From Achromobacter sp. MFA1 R4 (GTDB taxonomy: Bacteria; Pseudomonadota; Gammaproteobacteria; Burkholderiales; Burkholderiaceae_B): a stretch of DNA of 64,000 bases. The notes beneath the pieces were generated by a model. That model ran no database searches and was not told the DNA's origin. It saw only the letters and a program-made list of their open reading frames with translations. The position numbers and the translations under genes were made by a program. Of the stretch, positions 28,991 through 37,329 are shown piece by piece. The stretch spans positions 1,922,001-1,986,000 of the forward strand of contig NZ_LT707065.1 in assembly GCF_900156745.1 (NCBI RefSeq), written 5' to 3'. Within the stretch, counting starts at the first letter, position 1. The number at the start of each line of letters is the position of its first letter.

Positions 28991-30202
28991 ATGAAAAAGC
29001 ATTTCCTGCGCAGCAGCGCGGCGATGGGCCTGTGCCTGTCGCTCGCATCGGGCCTTGCCCACGCCAGCGCCGCCGAGGGCGTCAAGATCGGGGTGCTGAC
29101 GGACATGGCGGGCGTCACGGCCGACGCGACCGGCAAGGGGTCCGTGGAAGCGGCCCGGCTGGCCATCGAGGAGATGGGCGGCACGTTGCTCGGCAAGCCC
29201 ATCACGCTGGTGTCCGGCGATCACCAGCACCGCCCCGACATCGGCAGCAGCATGGTGCGCAAGTGGTATGACACCGAAGGCGTGGACGTGGTGGTGGACG
29301 TGCCCAACTCGTCCGTCGCGCTGGCCGTGCAGGGCATCGCGCGGGAAAAGAAGAAGCTGGTGCTGTTCTCCAGCCCCGGCACCACCGCGCTGACCCAGGC
29401 GCAATGCTCGCCCTACGGCGTGCAATGGACCTACACCACCTATGCACTGTCGCGCGGCACCGCGACGGCCGTCGTGAAGGAAGGCGGCAAGCGCTGGTTC
29501 ATCCTGGCGTCGGACTATGCCTTTGGGAAACAGCTTGCCGCGGATACTGAAGCGGTGGTGAAGGCGAATGGCGGCGAAATCGTCGGCACGGTCTTCCATC
29601 CGCTCAACGCCTCCGATTTTGCGTCCTTCCTGCTGCAGGCGCAGGGCTCCAAGGCGCAGATCATCGCCATCGCCAACGCGGGCGGCGACACCATTTCGGC
29701 CATCAAGCAGGCGGCGGAATTCGGCATCGGCCGCACACAGCAATTGGCGGCGATGCTGCTGCTCCTGACCGACGTGCACAGCCTGGGCCTGGCCGACGCG
29801 CAGAAGACCTACCTGACCGTGCCGTCGTATTGGGACATGAATGACGGCACGCGCGCCTTCACCAAGAAGTTCGAGGCGCGCGTAGGCCGCCCGCCAACCT
29901 TCCTGCAGGCCGGCGTCTACAGCTCGGTACGCCATTACCTGCAGGCGGTGAAGGCAGCCGGCTCGGTGGATGCCGACGCCGTGATGGCCAAAATGAAGTC
30001 CATGCCCATCGACGATCCCTTCAGCCTGAACGCGCACATCCGCGCCGACGGCCTGGTGGTGCGCGACATGATGCTGGCGCAGGTGAAAACGCCTGATCAA
30101 TCCAAGGCGCCCTGGGATTACTACAACGTCGTGCGCACCATTCCCGGCGAATCGCTCGCCTGGCCGCTGGCGGACAGCCAATGCCCCCTGGTCAAGCCAT
30201 GA
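28991..30202 (+). CDS. Branched-chain amino-acid-type ABC transporter substrate-binding protein
   Basis: A 403-aa periplasmic type I binding protein (LivJ-like family). A Sec signal peptide (MKKHFLRSSAAMGLCLSLAS, cleavage near HASA) precedes the mature start VKIGVLTDMAGVTADATGKG. These proteins bind amino acids, amides, urea or aromatic acids. No permease or ATPase gene is adjacent, so it is an orphan binding protein, a common expansion in Bordetella-like genomes. The next gene, a hydrolase, overlaps it by 4 nt (ATGA), so the two act together, probably on an ester. Confidence 0.9.
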   Translation: MKKHFLRSSAAMGLCLSLASGLAHASAAEGVKIGVLTDMAGVTADATGKGSVEAARLAIEEMGGTLLGKPITLVSGDHQHRPDIGSSMVRKWYDTEGVDVVVDVPNSSVALAVQGIAREKKKLVLFSSPGTTALTQAQCSPYGVQWTYTTYALSRGTATAVVKEGGKRWFILASDYAFGKQLAADTEAVVKANGGEIVGTVFHPLNASDFASFLLQAQGSKAQIIAIANAGGDTISAIKQAAEFGIGRTQQLAAMLLLLTDVHSLGLADAQKTYLTVPSYWDMNDGTRAFTKKFEARVGRPPTFLQAGVYSSVRHYLQAVKAAGSVDADAVMAKMKSMPIDDPFSLNAHIRADGLVVRDMMLAQVKTPDQSKAPWDYYNVVRTIPGESLAWPLADSQCPLVKP

Positions 30203-31158
30203 CGGACGCGCTGGTCCTGGCCGACGTCGGCAGTTTCTATGCGGGCGGCAGGCCCGTGCGCATCGAGGGGCAGCCCACGCGCGACATCGCCTTCACGCGG
30301 ACCGCGTCGCTGGCATATGACCCGAACGGCCTGTATCACTTCGAGCAGGCCTACGTGCAGTACTTCATCCCCGCGCGCCTGTCGCATCCCCTGCCCATCG
30401 TGCTGCTGCACGGCGGCGGGATGACGGGCGCGATGTGGGAGCAGACGCCCGACGGCCGGCCAGGCTGGATGCAGCATTTCCTGCGCCAGGGACACGCGGT
30501 GTATGTGGTGGACAACGTGGAGCGCGGGCGCGCCGGGTGGGCGCCGTTCGCGCAGGTCTGGCCGGAGCCGCCCATCATCCGCAGCGCCGAGGAAAGCTGG
30601 TCGCTGTTTCGGCTCGGGCGCGCCGAGGATTTCGCGTCGCGGCGCGCCTTCGGGGGACAGCGCTTTCCGGTGGCCCACTTCGACACCTTCATCCGCCACG
30701 CCGTGCCGCGCTGGCTGGGCAACAACGATGCCGCCCTGCAGGGCTTTTGCGCCGTGCTGGACCGTGTCGGACCATGCCTGGTGCTGGCGCACAGCCATGG
30801 CGGCGAAGTGGCCTACAGGGCGCTGCACGCACGTCCGGACCTGGTGCGCGGGGTCATCGGGATAGAACCCTCCGGATTCTCCGCCGAGGTCGACGCGGCC
30901 AGCGTGTCGGACAAGCCGTTCCTGTTTGTCTATGGCGATTACCTGGACGCCACGCCGCTGTGGGAAAAGCTGTGCGCAAGCGGCGCGGCCTATGCCGATG
31001 AACTGGCGCGGCACGGCGGGCGGGTGCAGACGTGGCGGCTGGCCGACATGGGGATCGCCGGCAATTCGCACATGCCCATGATGGACGACAACAGCGACGA
31101 CATCGCCGCGCGCATCGGCGCCTGGATACGCGGCGCGGCGGCCGGCGCGGAACCTTGA
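30199..31158 (+). CDS. Alpha/beta-hydrolase (esterase-like)
   Basis: A 319-aa alpha/beta-hydrolase with an oxyanion-hole region VLLHGGGMTGAMWE, a nucleophile-elbow variant AHSHGGE (Ser in HSHGG) and a C-terminal His in GNSHMPMMDDNS. There is no signal peptide. ATG 30199 overlaps the stop of the binding-protein gene (translational coupling), so the substrate is probably a ligand imported with that protein. The substrate cannot be named. Confidence 0.82.
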   Translation: MTDALVLADVGSFYAGGRPVRIEGQPTRDIAFTRTASLAYDPNGLYHFEQAYVQYFIPARLSHPLPIVLLHGGGMTGAMWEQTPDGRPGWMQHFLRQGHAVYVVDNVERGRAGWAPFAQVWPEPPIIRSAEESWSLFRLGRAEDFASRRAFGGQRFPVAHFDTFIRHAVPRWLGNNDAALQGFCAVLDRVGPCLVLAHSHGGEVAYRALHARPDLVRGVIGIEPSGFSAEVDAASVSDKPFLFVYGDYLDATPLWEKLCASGAAYADELARHGGRVQTWRLADMGIAGNSHMPMMDDNSDDIAARIGAWIRGAAAGAEP

Positions 31159-31180
31159 ACGCCCCCGCGCCGCGCGGACC

Positions 31181-32398
31181 TCAGGGCTGGGCCTGGACCT
31201 GGGCCTGCGCCTGGAATGCCGCGGCCTTTTCCAGCGCCTGGGTCAGGTCGGCGATGATGTCTTCGGGTGATTCCAGTCCGATGTGCAGGCGCACCACCGC
31301 GTTGTCGCCTTCGCCCCAATACCGGTGCTTGGACAGGTCCTTGGGCGACACGAGCTGCACCAGGCTTTCATAGCCACCCCACGAAAAGCCGATGCCGAAC
31401 AGGGTCAGCGCATCGACGAACGTGCGCGCCGCATCCGGCGACAGGCGCAGCTCCACGGACAGCATGCCGTTCGAGCCGGTGCAGTCGCGCTGCCACAGCG
31501 CATGGCCCGGGTCCGCCGGCCACGCGGGATGGAACAGGCGCACGGTTTCGGGACGGTTCTTGAAGAATTCGCACACCTGCATGGCATGGCGCGCGTGCTG
31601 GGCCATGCGGATCGGCATGGTGCGCACGCCGCGCAGCGCCAGCCACGCGTCGTCCGCGCTGATGGAATAGCCCATCGCATACTGCGTGCGGTTGAGCTTG
31701 CGGGCGATGGCTTCGTCGTTGGTGACCACCGCGCCCAGCATCAGGTCGGAATGGCCGCCCACGTACTTGGTGCCCGCAATGACCGAGACCTGCGCGCCGA
31801 GCGTGAGCGGACGGTAGATATAGCCCGACCCCCACGTGTTGTCGGTGGCCAGCACCAGCCCGTGTTCCTGGGCAAACGCGGCCATCGCGCCCATGTCCAG
31901 CATTTCAAAGAGCAGCGAACCCGGCGATTCCACGTACAGCAGCGTGGTGTTCGGCTGCACCAGCGCCTGCAGGTCGTCGTCCGCGGAGAAATACGTGATG
32001 GAGATGTTCATGCGCTTGAGGACGGCGTCGTCCAGTTCGCGCATCGGGCCATACACGCAGTCGGAGATCAGCGCGTGGTCGCCCGCCGAACACAACGCCA
32101 TCATGACCATGGTCATGGCCGACAGGCCCGAGGGCGCCAGGTAGCAGTGCGTGCCGCCTTCCAGCTGCGTGAACACTTCTTCGAGCGCCGCGTGCGTGTC
32201 CATGCCCATGCGGCCATAGGTCGTGGCGCGACCGCCCGCCGCCTTGCTGCGCTGGGCGTTCTCCAGGGCGGCGATGTTGGCAAAGCGCACCGTGCTGGCC
32301 CGCATGGGCGGCAGCGGCACCGGGGCCGTGCCGGTCTCGGGGTTGAACGGGGCGGTGCCGGCGTGCTGGAGGACCGTATCGATGTGTTTGGTAGGCAT
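31181..32398 (-). CDS. metC: Cystathionine beta-lyase
   Basis: A PLP enzyme of the Cys/Met-metabolism family that converts cystathionine to homocysteine, pyruvate and ammonia. The 405-aa product has YGRMGMDTHAALEE near the N-terminus, the PLP contact ATDNTWGSGYIYRPL and the Schiff-base Lys in SVIAGTKYVGGHSDLMLG. Length and motifs fit MetC better than MetB or MetY, though family members overlap in activity. It converges with the hydrolase gene, 22 nt away. Confidence 0.88.
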   Translation of the reverse strand: MPTKHIDTVLQHAGTAPFNPETGTAPVPLPPMRASTVRFANIAALENAQRSKAAGGRATTYGRMGMDTHAALEEVFTQLEGGTHCYLAPSGLSAMTMVMMALCSAGDHALISDCVYGPMRELDDAVLKRMNISITYFSADDDLQALVQPNTTLLYVESPGSLLFEMLDMGAMAAFAQEHGLVLATDNTWGSGYIYRPLTLGAQVSVIAGTKYVGGHSDLMLGAVVTNDEAIARKLNRTQYAMGYSISADDAWLALRGVRTMPIRMAQHARHAMQVCEFFKNRPETVRLFHPAWPADPGHALWQRDCTGSNGMLSVELRLSPDAARTFVDALTLFGIGFSWGGYESLVQLVSPKDLSKHRYWGEGDNAVVRLHIGLESPEDIIADLTQALEKAAAFQAQAQVQAQP

Positions 32399-32455
32399 CT
32401 TGTGGGGCGCGACGAATTCGGGAAAGTCAAACCATATCAGGTGGCGGCGGGAATT

Positions 32456-33163
32456 TCAGCCTATCCAGCGCACGGTCTCGGACAACTCCGCGCGCCGGGT
32501 GCGGTAGCTGTTGGCCGGATGCGCCCTGTCTTCAAAGCCGAACGAGATGCCGCAGACCACGCGCCGGTCCGCTCCGATGCCCAGGACCTCGCGCAGCACT
32601 TCCGGATACATCGCCAATGACGCCTGCGCCACGGTGGCCACGCCATTGGCCTGGGCCGCCAGCAGGAAATTGGCGACGTACCCGCCGCAGTCCATTGCGC
32701 CGTATTCGCCGAGCGCCTCATCGGTGGTGACGATGGCGACGTGCGGCGCGTCGAACAGCGCAAAGTTGCGCATCTCCTGGCGCCGGTAGGCCTCGCGGTC
32801 GCCGCGCGGCACGCCGACGGCGCCGTAGAGCTGAAAACCCGATTCGCGGCGGCGGGCAAGGTAATCGCCGCGGTATTCGCGCGGGAAGGGAAAGTCGGGC
32901 GTGGATCCCGGGACCTTTGCGCGCTGCTGCAGCGCGTCGCGCAGCCGCTGCGTGCCCGCGCCCTCGGTGATGGCCACCTGCCAGGGCTGGCAGTTGCACC
33001 AGGACGCCGTGCGCTGGGCCAGGCTCAGGATGCGTTCGATGGTGACGCGCGGCACGGGCTGCGGCTGGAAGGCGCGGCAGCTGTGGCGCGCAAGCAGCCA
33101 GTCTTCGAGCGCGGCGTCGGCAGGCGCCCTGGCGGCGTCAAAGGAGTGGGCGGCAACGGTCAT
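32456..33163 (-). CDS. Nitroreductase-family FMN oxidoreductase
   Basis: A 235-aa member of the nitroreductase fold, which reduces nitroaromatics or quinones with FMN. The FMN-binding N-terminal signature RHSCRAFQPQPV and the TASWCNCQPWQVAIT segment are visible; a GYVANFLLAAQANGV helix follows. ATG 33163 has AGGAGA about 9 nt upstream. It lies 57 nt upstream of metC on the same strand. The substrate is not predictable. Confidence 0.85.
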   Translation of the reverse strand: MTVAAHSFDAARAPADAALEDWLLARHSCRAFQPQPVPRVTIERILSLAQRTASWCNCQPWQVAITEGAGTQRLRDALQQRAKVPGSTPDFPFPREYRGDYLARRRESGFQLYGAVGVPRGDREAYRRQEMRNFALFDAPHVAIVTTDEALGEYGAMDCGGYVANFLLAAQANGVATVAQASLAMYPEVLREVLGIGADRRVVCGISFGFEDRAHPANSYRTRRAELSETVRWIG

Positions 33164-33293
33164 GGTCGGTATGTCTCCTGTCATGTTCGGCTTTGACCTT
33201 ATGATGCCACTAGCCGCGCGCGTCTGTCCGCACACCGCCGGCCGCGCCCTTGTCCGACCCGCCGCCTGGCGGGTCCGTTACGGAAAAGAACTC

Positions 33294-33920
33294 ATGCTGC
33301 CCCTGGACACCCTGATCGCATTTTTTGGCATTGCCGTGCTGCTGGCGCTGACGCCAGGGCCGGACAACCTCTTCGTGCTGATGCAGTCGGCCATCTGGGG
33401 ACGCAAGGCGGGCATGTTCGTGGTGCTGGGCCTGTGCACCGGACTGCTGGGGCACACGGCGGCCGTCGCGGTGGGATTGGCCGCCGTCTTCGCCGCATCG
33501 CCCGTGGCGTTTACGGTGCTCAAGCTGGCGGGCGCGGCGTATCTCGCATGGCTGGCCTGGCAGATCCTGCGCGCCCCCGTCGAATCCGAAACCGGCAAGC
33601 GCCCCGAGCCCATGCGGCCCGGCGCGCTGTACCGGCGCGGCATCGTCATGAACCTGACCAATCCAAAGGTGCTGCTGTTCTTCTTTGCCTTCCTGCCGCA
33701 GTTCACCTCGCCCCGGCTGGGCCCGGTGGGCCTGCAGACCATGCAGCTGGGCGCGGTGTTCATCGTGTCGACGCTGCTGGTGTTCGGGGCCATCGCGTTC
33801 TTCTCGGGTGCGTTCGGCGAACTGCTGCAACGCTCGGTGACGGCCAAGCGCTGGCTGAACCGCATCGCGGCGCTGGTGTTCGTGGGCCTGGCCGTGCGGC
33901 TGGCGACGGCCTCGCGCTAA
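33294..33920 (+). CDS. LysE/RhtB-family amino-acid exporter (second)
   Basis: A 208-aa inner-membrane exporter with six hydrophobic segments. It has the N-terminal family motif LLALTPGPDNLFVLMQSAIW and the internal NLTNPKVLLFFFAFLPQF. Length and motifs fit RhtB. ATG 33294 is the only start that gives the normal N-terminus. It is divergent from the nitroreductase gene. Confidence 0.9.
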   Translation: MLPLDTLIAFFGIAVLLALTPGPDNLFVLMQSAIWGRKAGMFVVLGLCTGLLGHTAAVAVGLAAVFAASPVAFTVLKLAGAAYLAWLAWQILRAPVESETGKRPEPMRPGALYRRGIVMNLTNPKVLLFFFAFLPQFTSPRLGPVGLQTMQLGAVFIVSTLLVFGAIAFFSGAFGELLQRSVTAKRWLNRIAALVFVGLAVRLATASR

Positions 33921-33979
33921 AGCGCGGCGCCCCGGCATCAAGGCCGTGGCCAAGGGGCCGGGGCCCAGCCTGCTGGCGC

Positions 33980-35047
33980 TCAGGCGGCCTTGAACCGCAC
34001 GATGCCGTCCGCGTCCTGCGCGCGCGTCAACTTGCCTTCGAAATACAGCGCATGCAGATGCGCCAGCGCTTCGCCCATGGCGAACGTGAGCTGGTGCAGG
34101 TCCAGCTTGCGCTTGAACAGCACGGGCACGATGTCGGAGGTGGACTGGGGCTGGACCGCACAGGCTTCCAGCACCTCGGCCAGCCGGTCGCGGTGATGCT
34201 CGTGCTGCTGCGCGATGCGCTCGTGCAGCCCCGTGAACGGACGGCCGTGCGACGGCAACACCAGCGTGTCGTCCGGCAGGCCGTCGTAGCCATCCAGCGA
34301 ACGCAGGTACAGGGGCAGGGGATTGGCGTCGGGTTCGTAGTCGAACACGCTGACGTTGGTGGAAATGCGCGGCAGCACCATGTCGCCCGAAATCAGCACG
34401 CCCAGGTCGGGCGAAAACAGCGACGCATGTTCCGGCGCGTGGCCATAGCCCACGATGATGCGCCAGTCGCGTCCGCCGATGCGCACCTGATCGCCGTCCA
34501 TGATGCGCGTGTAGCGCGATGGCACGGCGGGCACCAGGTTGGGGTAGTAGTTGGCGCGCTGGCGGATCTGCTCCTGCGCGTCGGGGTCCGTCAGGCCGTG
34601 GCGGGCGAAATGCTCGACCGCCGATTGCCCGCCCGGGCCCGCGCCGGCGTCATTGCGGCGCGACGACCACAGCGAGGCCACCATGAAATCAGTCATCGTC
34701 ATCCACAACCGGGCGTTCCAGCGTTCGCACAGCCAATGGGCCAGGCCGATGTGGTCCGGGTGCATGTGGGTGACGATCACGCGCAGCACGGGCAGGCCGT
34801 CCAGCTCGTTCCTGAACACGTCTTCCCACAGCGTCTTCACTTCGTCGCGCGAGATGCCGCAGTCGACGATGGTCCAGCCGTCCTTGCCGTCGATGCGGTC
34901 GCGCAGCAGCCAGAGGTTGATATGATCCAGCGCGAACGGCAGCGGCATCCGGATCCACTTGACGCCTTCCGCCACCGCATGCGCGCGCCCGGCTTCGGGC
35001 TGGAAATCGGCCCAGGGATACTGCAGCTTCTGTTCGTTGGGGTTCAT
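33980..35047 (-). CDS. MBL-fold metallo-hydrolase
   Basis: A 355-aa metallo-beta-lactamase-fold hydrolase with the metal-binding motif THMHPDHIGLAHW (HxHxDH, about residue 100), a downstream His in GYGHAPEHAS and a conserved Asp in LGVLISGDMVLP. A C-terminal winged-helix-like region follows. It is divergent from the LiuR regulator, with a LiuR-type palindrome between them. It may therefore belong to the leucine/acyl-CoA regulon as a thioesterase-like enzyme; this is inference. Confidence 0.85.
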   Translation of the reverse strand: MNPNEQKLQYPWADFQPEAGRAHAVAEGVKWIRMPLPFALDHINLWLLRDRIDGKDGWTIVDCGISRDEVKTLWEDVFRNELDGLPVLRVIVTHMHPDHIGLAHWLCERWNARLWMTMTDFMVASLWSSRRNDAGAGPGGQSAVEHFARHGLTDPDAQEQIRQRANYYPNLVPAVPSRYTRIMDGDQVRIGGRDWRIIVGYGHAPEHASLFSPDLGVLISGDMVLPRISTNVSVFDYEPDANPLPLYLRSLDGYDGLPDDTLVLPSHGRPFTGLHERIAQQHEHHRDRLAEVLEACAVQPQSTSDIVPVLFKRKLDLHQLTFAMGEALAHLHALYFEGKLTRAQDADGIVRFKAA

Positions 35048-35090
35048 TGCCTCTCGCTCCACGCTTGACGATCTGGTCAAGTCATCATAA

Positions 35091-35106
35091 TTTACGTTTA
35101 CGTAAA
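35091..35106. promoter_or_regulatory. LiuR-type operator between the MBL hydrolase and liuR genes
   Basis: TTTACGTTTACGTAAA is a palindrome resembling operators assigned to the MerR-family regulator LiuR in proteobacteria. The same 16 bases recur at 35982-35997, before the leucine-degradation operon. Confidence 0.65.
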
Positions 35107-35120
35107 CTGCCACACGTCGC

Positions 35121-35504
35121 ATGCCCCCGTCAACCTGGACCATCTCTGAACTCGCGCGCGAGTTCGACGTCACGCCCCGCACGATCCGCTTCTACGAAGA
35201 CCAGGGGATCGTCAGCCCGGCGCGCGAGGGCCGCAACCGCATCTTCGGGCCGCGCGACCGCACGCGCCTGAAACTGGCGTTGCGCGGCAAACGCCTGGGC
35301 CTGCAGCTCTCCGAGATCCTGACGCTCATTGACATGTACGACGGGCCCGGCGACACCGAGGTGCAGTTGCGCCAATACCTTTCCGTGCTGGAACAACACC
35401 GCGTCACGCTGGAGCAGCAGCGCCGCGACATCGACGACACGCTCCAGGAAATCAGCGAACAGGAGCGCCAGTGCCGCGTCCTGCTGGCGCAGCAAAAGTC
35501 CTAG
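35121..35504 (+). CDS. liuR: MerR-family regulator of branched-chain amino-acid degradation (LiuR-like)
   Basis: A 127-aa MerR-type regulator: winged helix with TISELAREFDVTPRTIRFYE (residues 7-26) and GRNRIFGPRDRTRLKLALRG, then a dimerisation coiled coil (VLEQHRVTLEQQRRDIDDTL). It lacks the metal-binding Cys of metal sensors. Size and position match LiuR, which represses leucine/isovalerate catabolism. Identical palindromes lie before this gene and before the isovaleryl-CoA dehydrogenase gene. Confidence 0.82.
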   Translation: MPPSTWTISELAREFDVTPRTIRFYEDQGIVSPAREGRNRIFGPRDRTRLKLALRGKRLGLQLSEILTLIDMYDGPGDTEVQLRQYLSVLEQHRVTLEQQRRDIDDTLQEISEQERQCRVLLAQQKS

Positions 35505-35510
35505 GCGCGC

Positions 35511-35843
35511 ATGGCAGTCCTGCACACCGTCGGGCTTTTCATCCTGACCGCCCTGGCCGAAATCATCGGCTGCTACCTGCCGTATCTGTGGCTGCGCAAG
35601 GGCCACTCCATTTGGTTGCTGGCGCCCGCCGCAGTCAGCCTCGCGTTGTTCGCGTGGCTGCTGACCCTGCATCCCACCGCGTCGGGACGCGTCTATGCCG
35701 CCTACGGCGGTGTCTATATCAGCATGGCGCTCTTGTGGCTGTGGGCGGTGGACGGCGTGCGCCCCAGCGCCAGCGATTTCATCGGCGTGGGGCTATGCCT
35801 GGCCGGGATGCTGGTGATCATGTTCGGCCCGCGGGGCACATGA
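35511..35843 (+). CDS. YnfA-family small inner-membrane protein
   Basis: A 110-aa protein with four hydrophobic helices and the family segments [17 protein letters not shown] and [20 protein letters not shown]. YnfA/UPF0060 proteins resemble small multidrug transporters, but their role is unsettled. It starts 6 nt after liuR and is probably co-transcribed with it. Confidence 0.9.
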   Translation: MAVLHTVGLFILTALAEIIGCYLPYLWLRKGHSIWLLAPAAVSLALFAWLLTLHPTASGRVYAAYGGVYISMALLWLWAVDGVRPSASDFIGVGLCLAGMLVIMFGPRGT

Positions 35844-36124
35844 CGCGACCCGCCGGGCCGCCATCACCACGACGCAACAACGCCACAACGCAAGCAAGCT
35901 TTCGCGCCGGCCCCGCGCCGACCGATGCGCTTCATCACAGACCGTAGACGCTTCAATCAGCTAGGGATAACCCGAATCCAATTTACGTTTACGTAAACGT
36001 AATATTTGCACTGCATCATTGCGCGGCGCTGGTCGATCGGCGCATCATGGATCACCCCGAGCCTGCGCCCACGCCCCCTCGTGCGGGCCTATGAATGTAA
36101 GTACCTACTATCACGGAGACATCG
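35844..36124 (+). promoter_or_regulatory. Promoter region of the leucine-degradation operon
   Basis: This gene-free stretch holds the second LiuR-type palindrome, TTTACGTTTACGTAAACG, starting at 35982 and followed by an AT-rich segment (TAATATTTGC). The acyl-CoA dehydrogenase start lies about 125 bp further. Confidence 0.6.
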
Positions 36125-37303
36125 ATGAATCTTCCCGGCCTGAACTTCGACCTGGGCGAAGACCTGGACATGCTGCGCGACGCCGTACGCAATTTCGCGC
36201 AGGCCGAGATCGCGCCGCGCGCCGCGGAAGTCGATCGCAGCGACCAGTTCCCCATGGACCTCTGGCGCAAATTCGGTGACCTCGGCGTGCTGGGCATGAC
36301 CGCCGACGAGGAATACGGCGGCGCCAACATGGGCTACCTGGCCCACATGGTCGTGATGGAGGAAATCTCCCGCGCCAGCGCCTCCATCGGCCTGTCGTAC
36401 GGCGCGCACTCCAACCTGTGCGTGAACCAGATCAACCGCAACGGCACGGCGGCCCAGAAGGCCAAGTACCTGCCCAAGCTGATCTCGGGCGAACACGTGG
36501 GCGCGCTGGCCATGAGCGAACCGGGCGCGGGCTCCGACGTCGTCAGCATGAAGCTGCGCGCCGACAAGAAGGGCGATCGCTACGTGCTGAACGGCACCAA
36601 GATGTGGATCACCAACGGCCCGGACGCCGACACGCTCGTCGTCTACGCCAAGACCGACCCCGAGGCCCACCAGCGCGGCATCACCGCCTTCCTGGTCGAA
36701 AAGGGCTTCAAGGGATTTTCCGTGGCGCAGAAGCTGGACAAGCTGGGCATGCGCGGCAGCCACACCGGCGAACTGGTGTTCCAGGACTGCGAAATCCCCG
36801 AAGAGAACGTGCTGGGCCAGGTCAACGGCGGCGTCAAGGTGCTGATGAGCGGCCTGGACTACGAACGCGCCGTGCTGTCCGGCGGCCCGCTGGGCATCAT
36901 GCAGGCCGTGATGGACGTGGTGGTGCCGTACATCCACGACCGCAAGCAGTTCGGCCAGGCCATCGGCGAATTCCAGCTCATCCAGGGCAAGGTCGCCGAC
37001 CTGTACACCACGCTGCAGGCCAGCCGCGCCTTCTGCTATCAAGTGGGCAAGAACCTGGACAAGCTGGGCGCCGAGCACGTGCGCCAGGTGCGCAAGGACT
37101 GCGCCGCACTGATCCTGTACACGGCCGAGAAGGCCACGTGGATGGCGGGCGAGGGCGTGCAGATCCTGGGCGGCAACGGCTACATCAACGAATACCCGGT
37201 GGGTCGCCTGTGGCGCGACGCCAAGCTGTATGAGATTGGCGCGGGCACCAGCGAAATCCGCCGCATGCTGATCGGCCGCGAACTCTTCAACGAAACCGCC
37301 TGA
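36125..37303 (+). CDS. liuA: Isovaleryl-CoA dehydrogenase
   Basis: A flavoprotein acyl-CoA dehydrogenase that oxidises isovaleryl-CoA to 3-methylcrotonyl-CoA in leucine breakdown. The 392-aa product has the family signatures [20 protein letters not shown] and [20 protein letters not shown]. Near the C-terminus, [20 protein letters not shown] is very similar to isovaleryl-CoA dehydrogenases. Position ahead of aceK, thiolase and both methylcrotonyl-CoA carboxylase subunits supports the specificity. Confidence 0.93.
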   Translation: MNLPGLNFDLGEDLDMLRDAVRNFAQAEIAPRAAEVDRSDQFPMDLWRKFGDLGVLGMTADEEYGGANMGYLAHMVVMEEISRASASIGLSYGAHSNLCVNQINRNGTAAQKAKYLPKLISGEHVGALAMSEPGAGSDVVSMKLRADKKGDRYVLNGTKMWITNGPDADTLVVYAKTDPEAHQRGITAFLVEKGFKGFSVAQKLDKLGMRGSHTGELVFQDCEIPEENVLGQVNGGVKVLMSGLDYERAVLSGGPLGIMQAVMDVVVPYIHDRKQFGQAIGEFQLIQGKVADLYTTLQASRAFCYQVGKNLDKLGAEHVRQVRKDCAALILYTAEKATWMAGEGVQILGGNGYINEYPVGRLWRDAKLYEIGAGTSEIRRMLIGRELFNETA

Positions 37304-37329
37304 CCGTCTTATCCACAGGCCGCGCCGCC

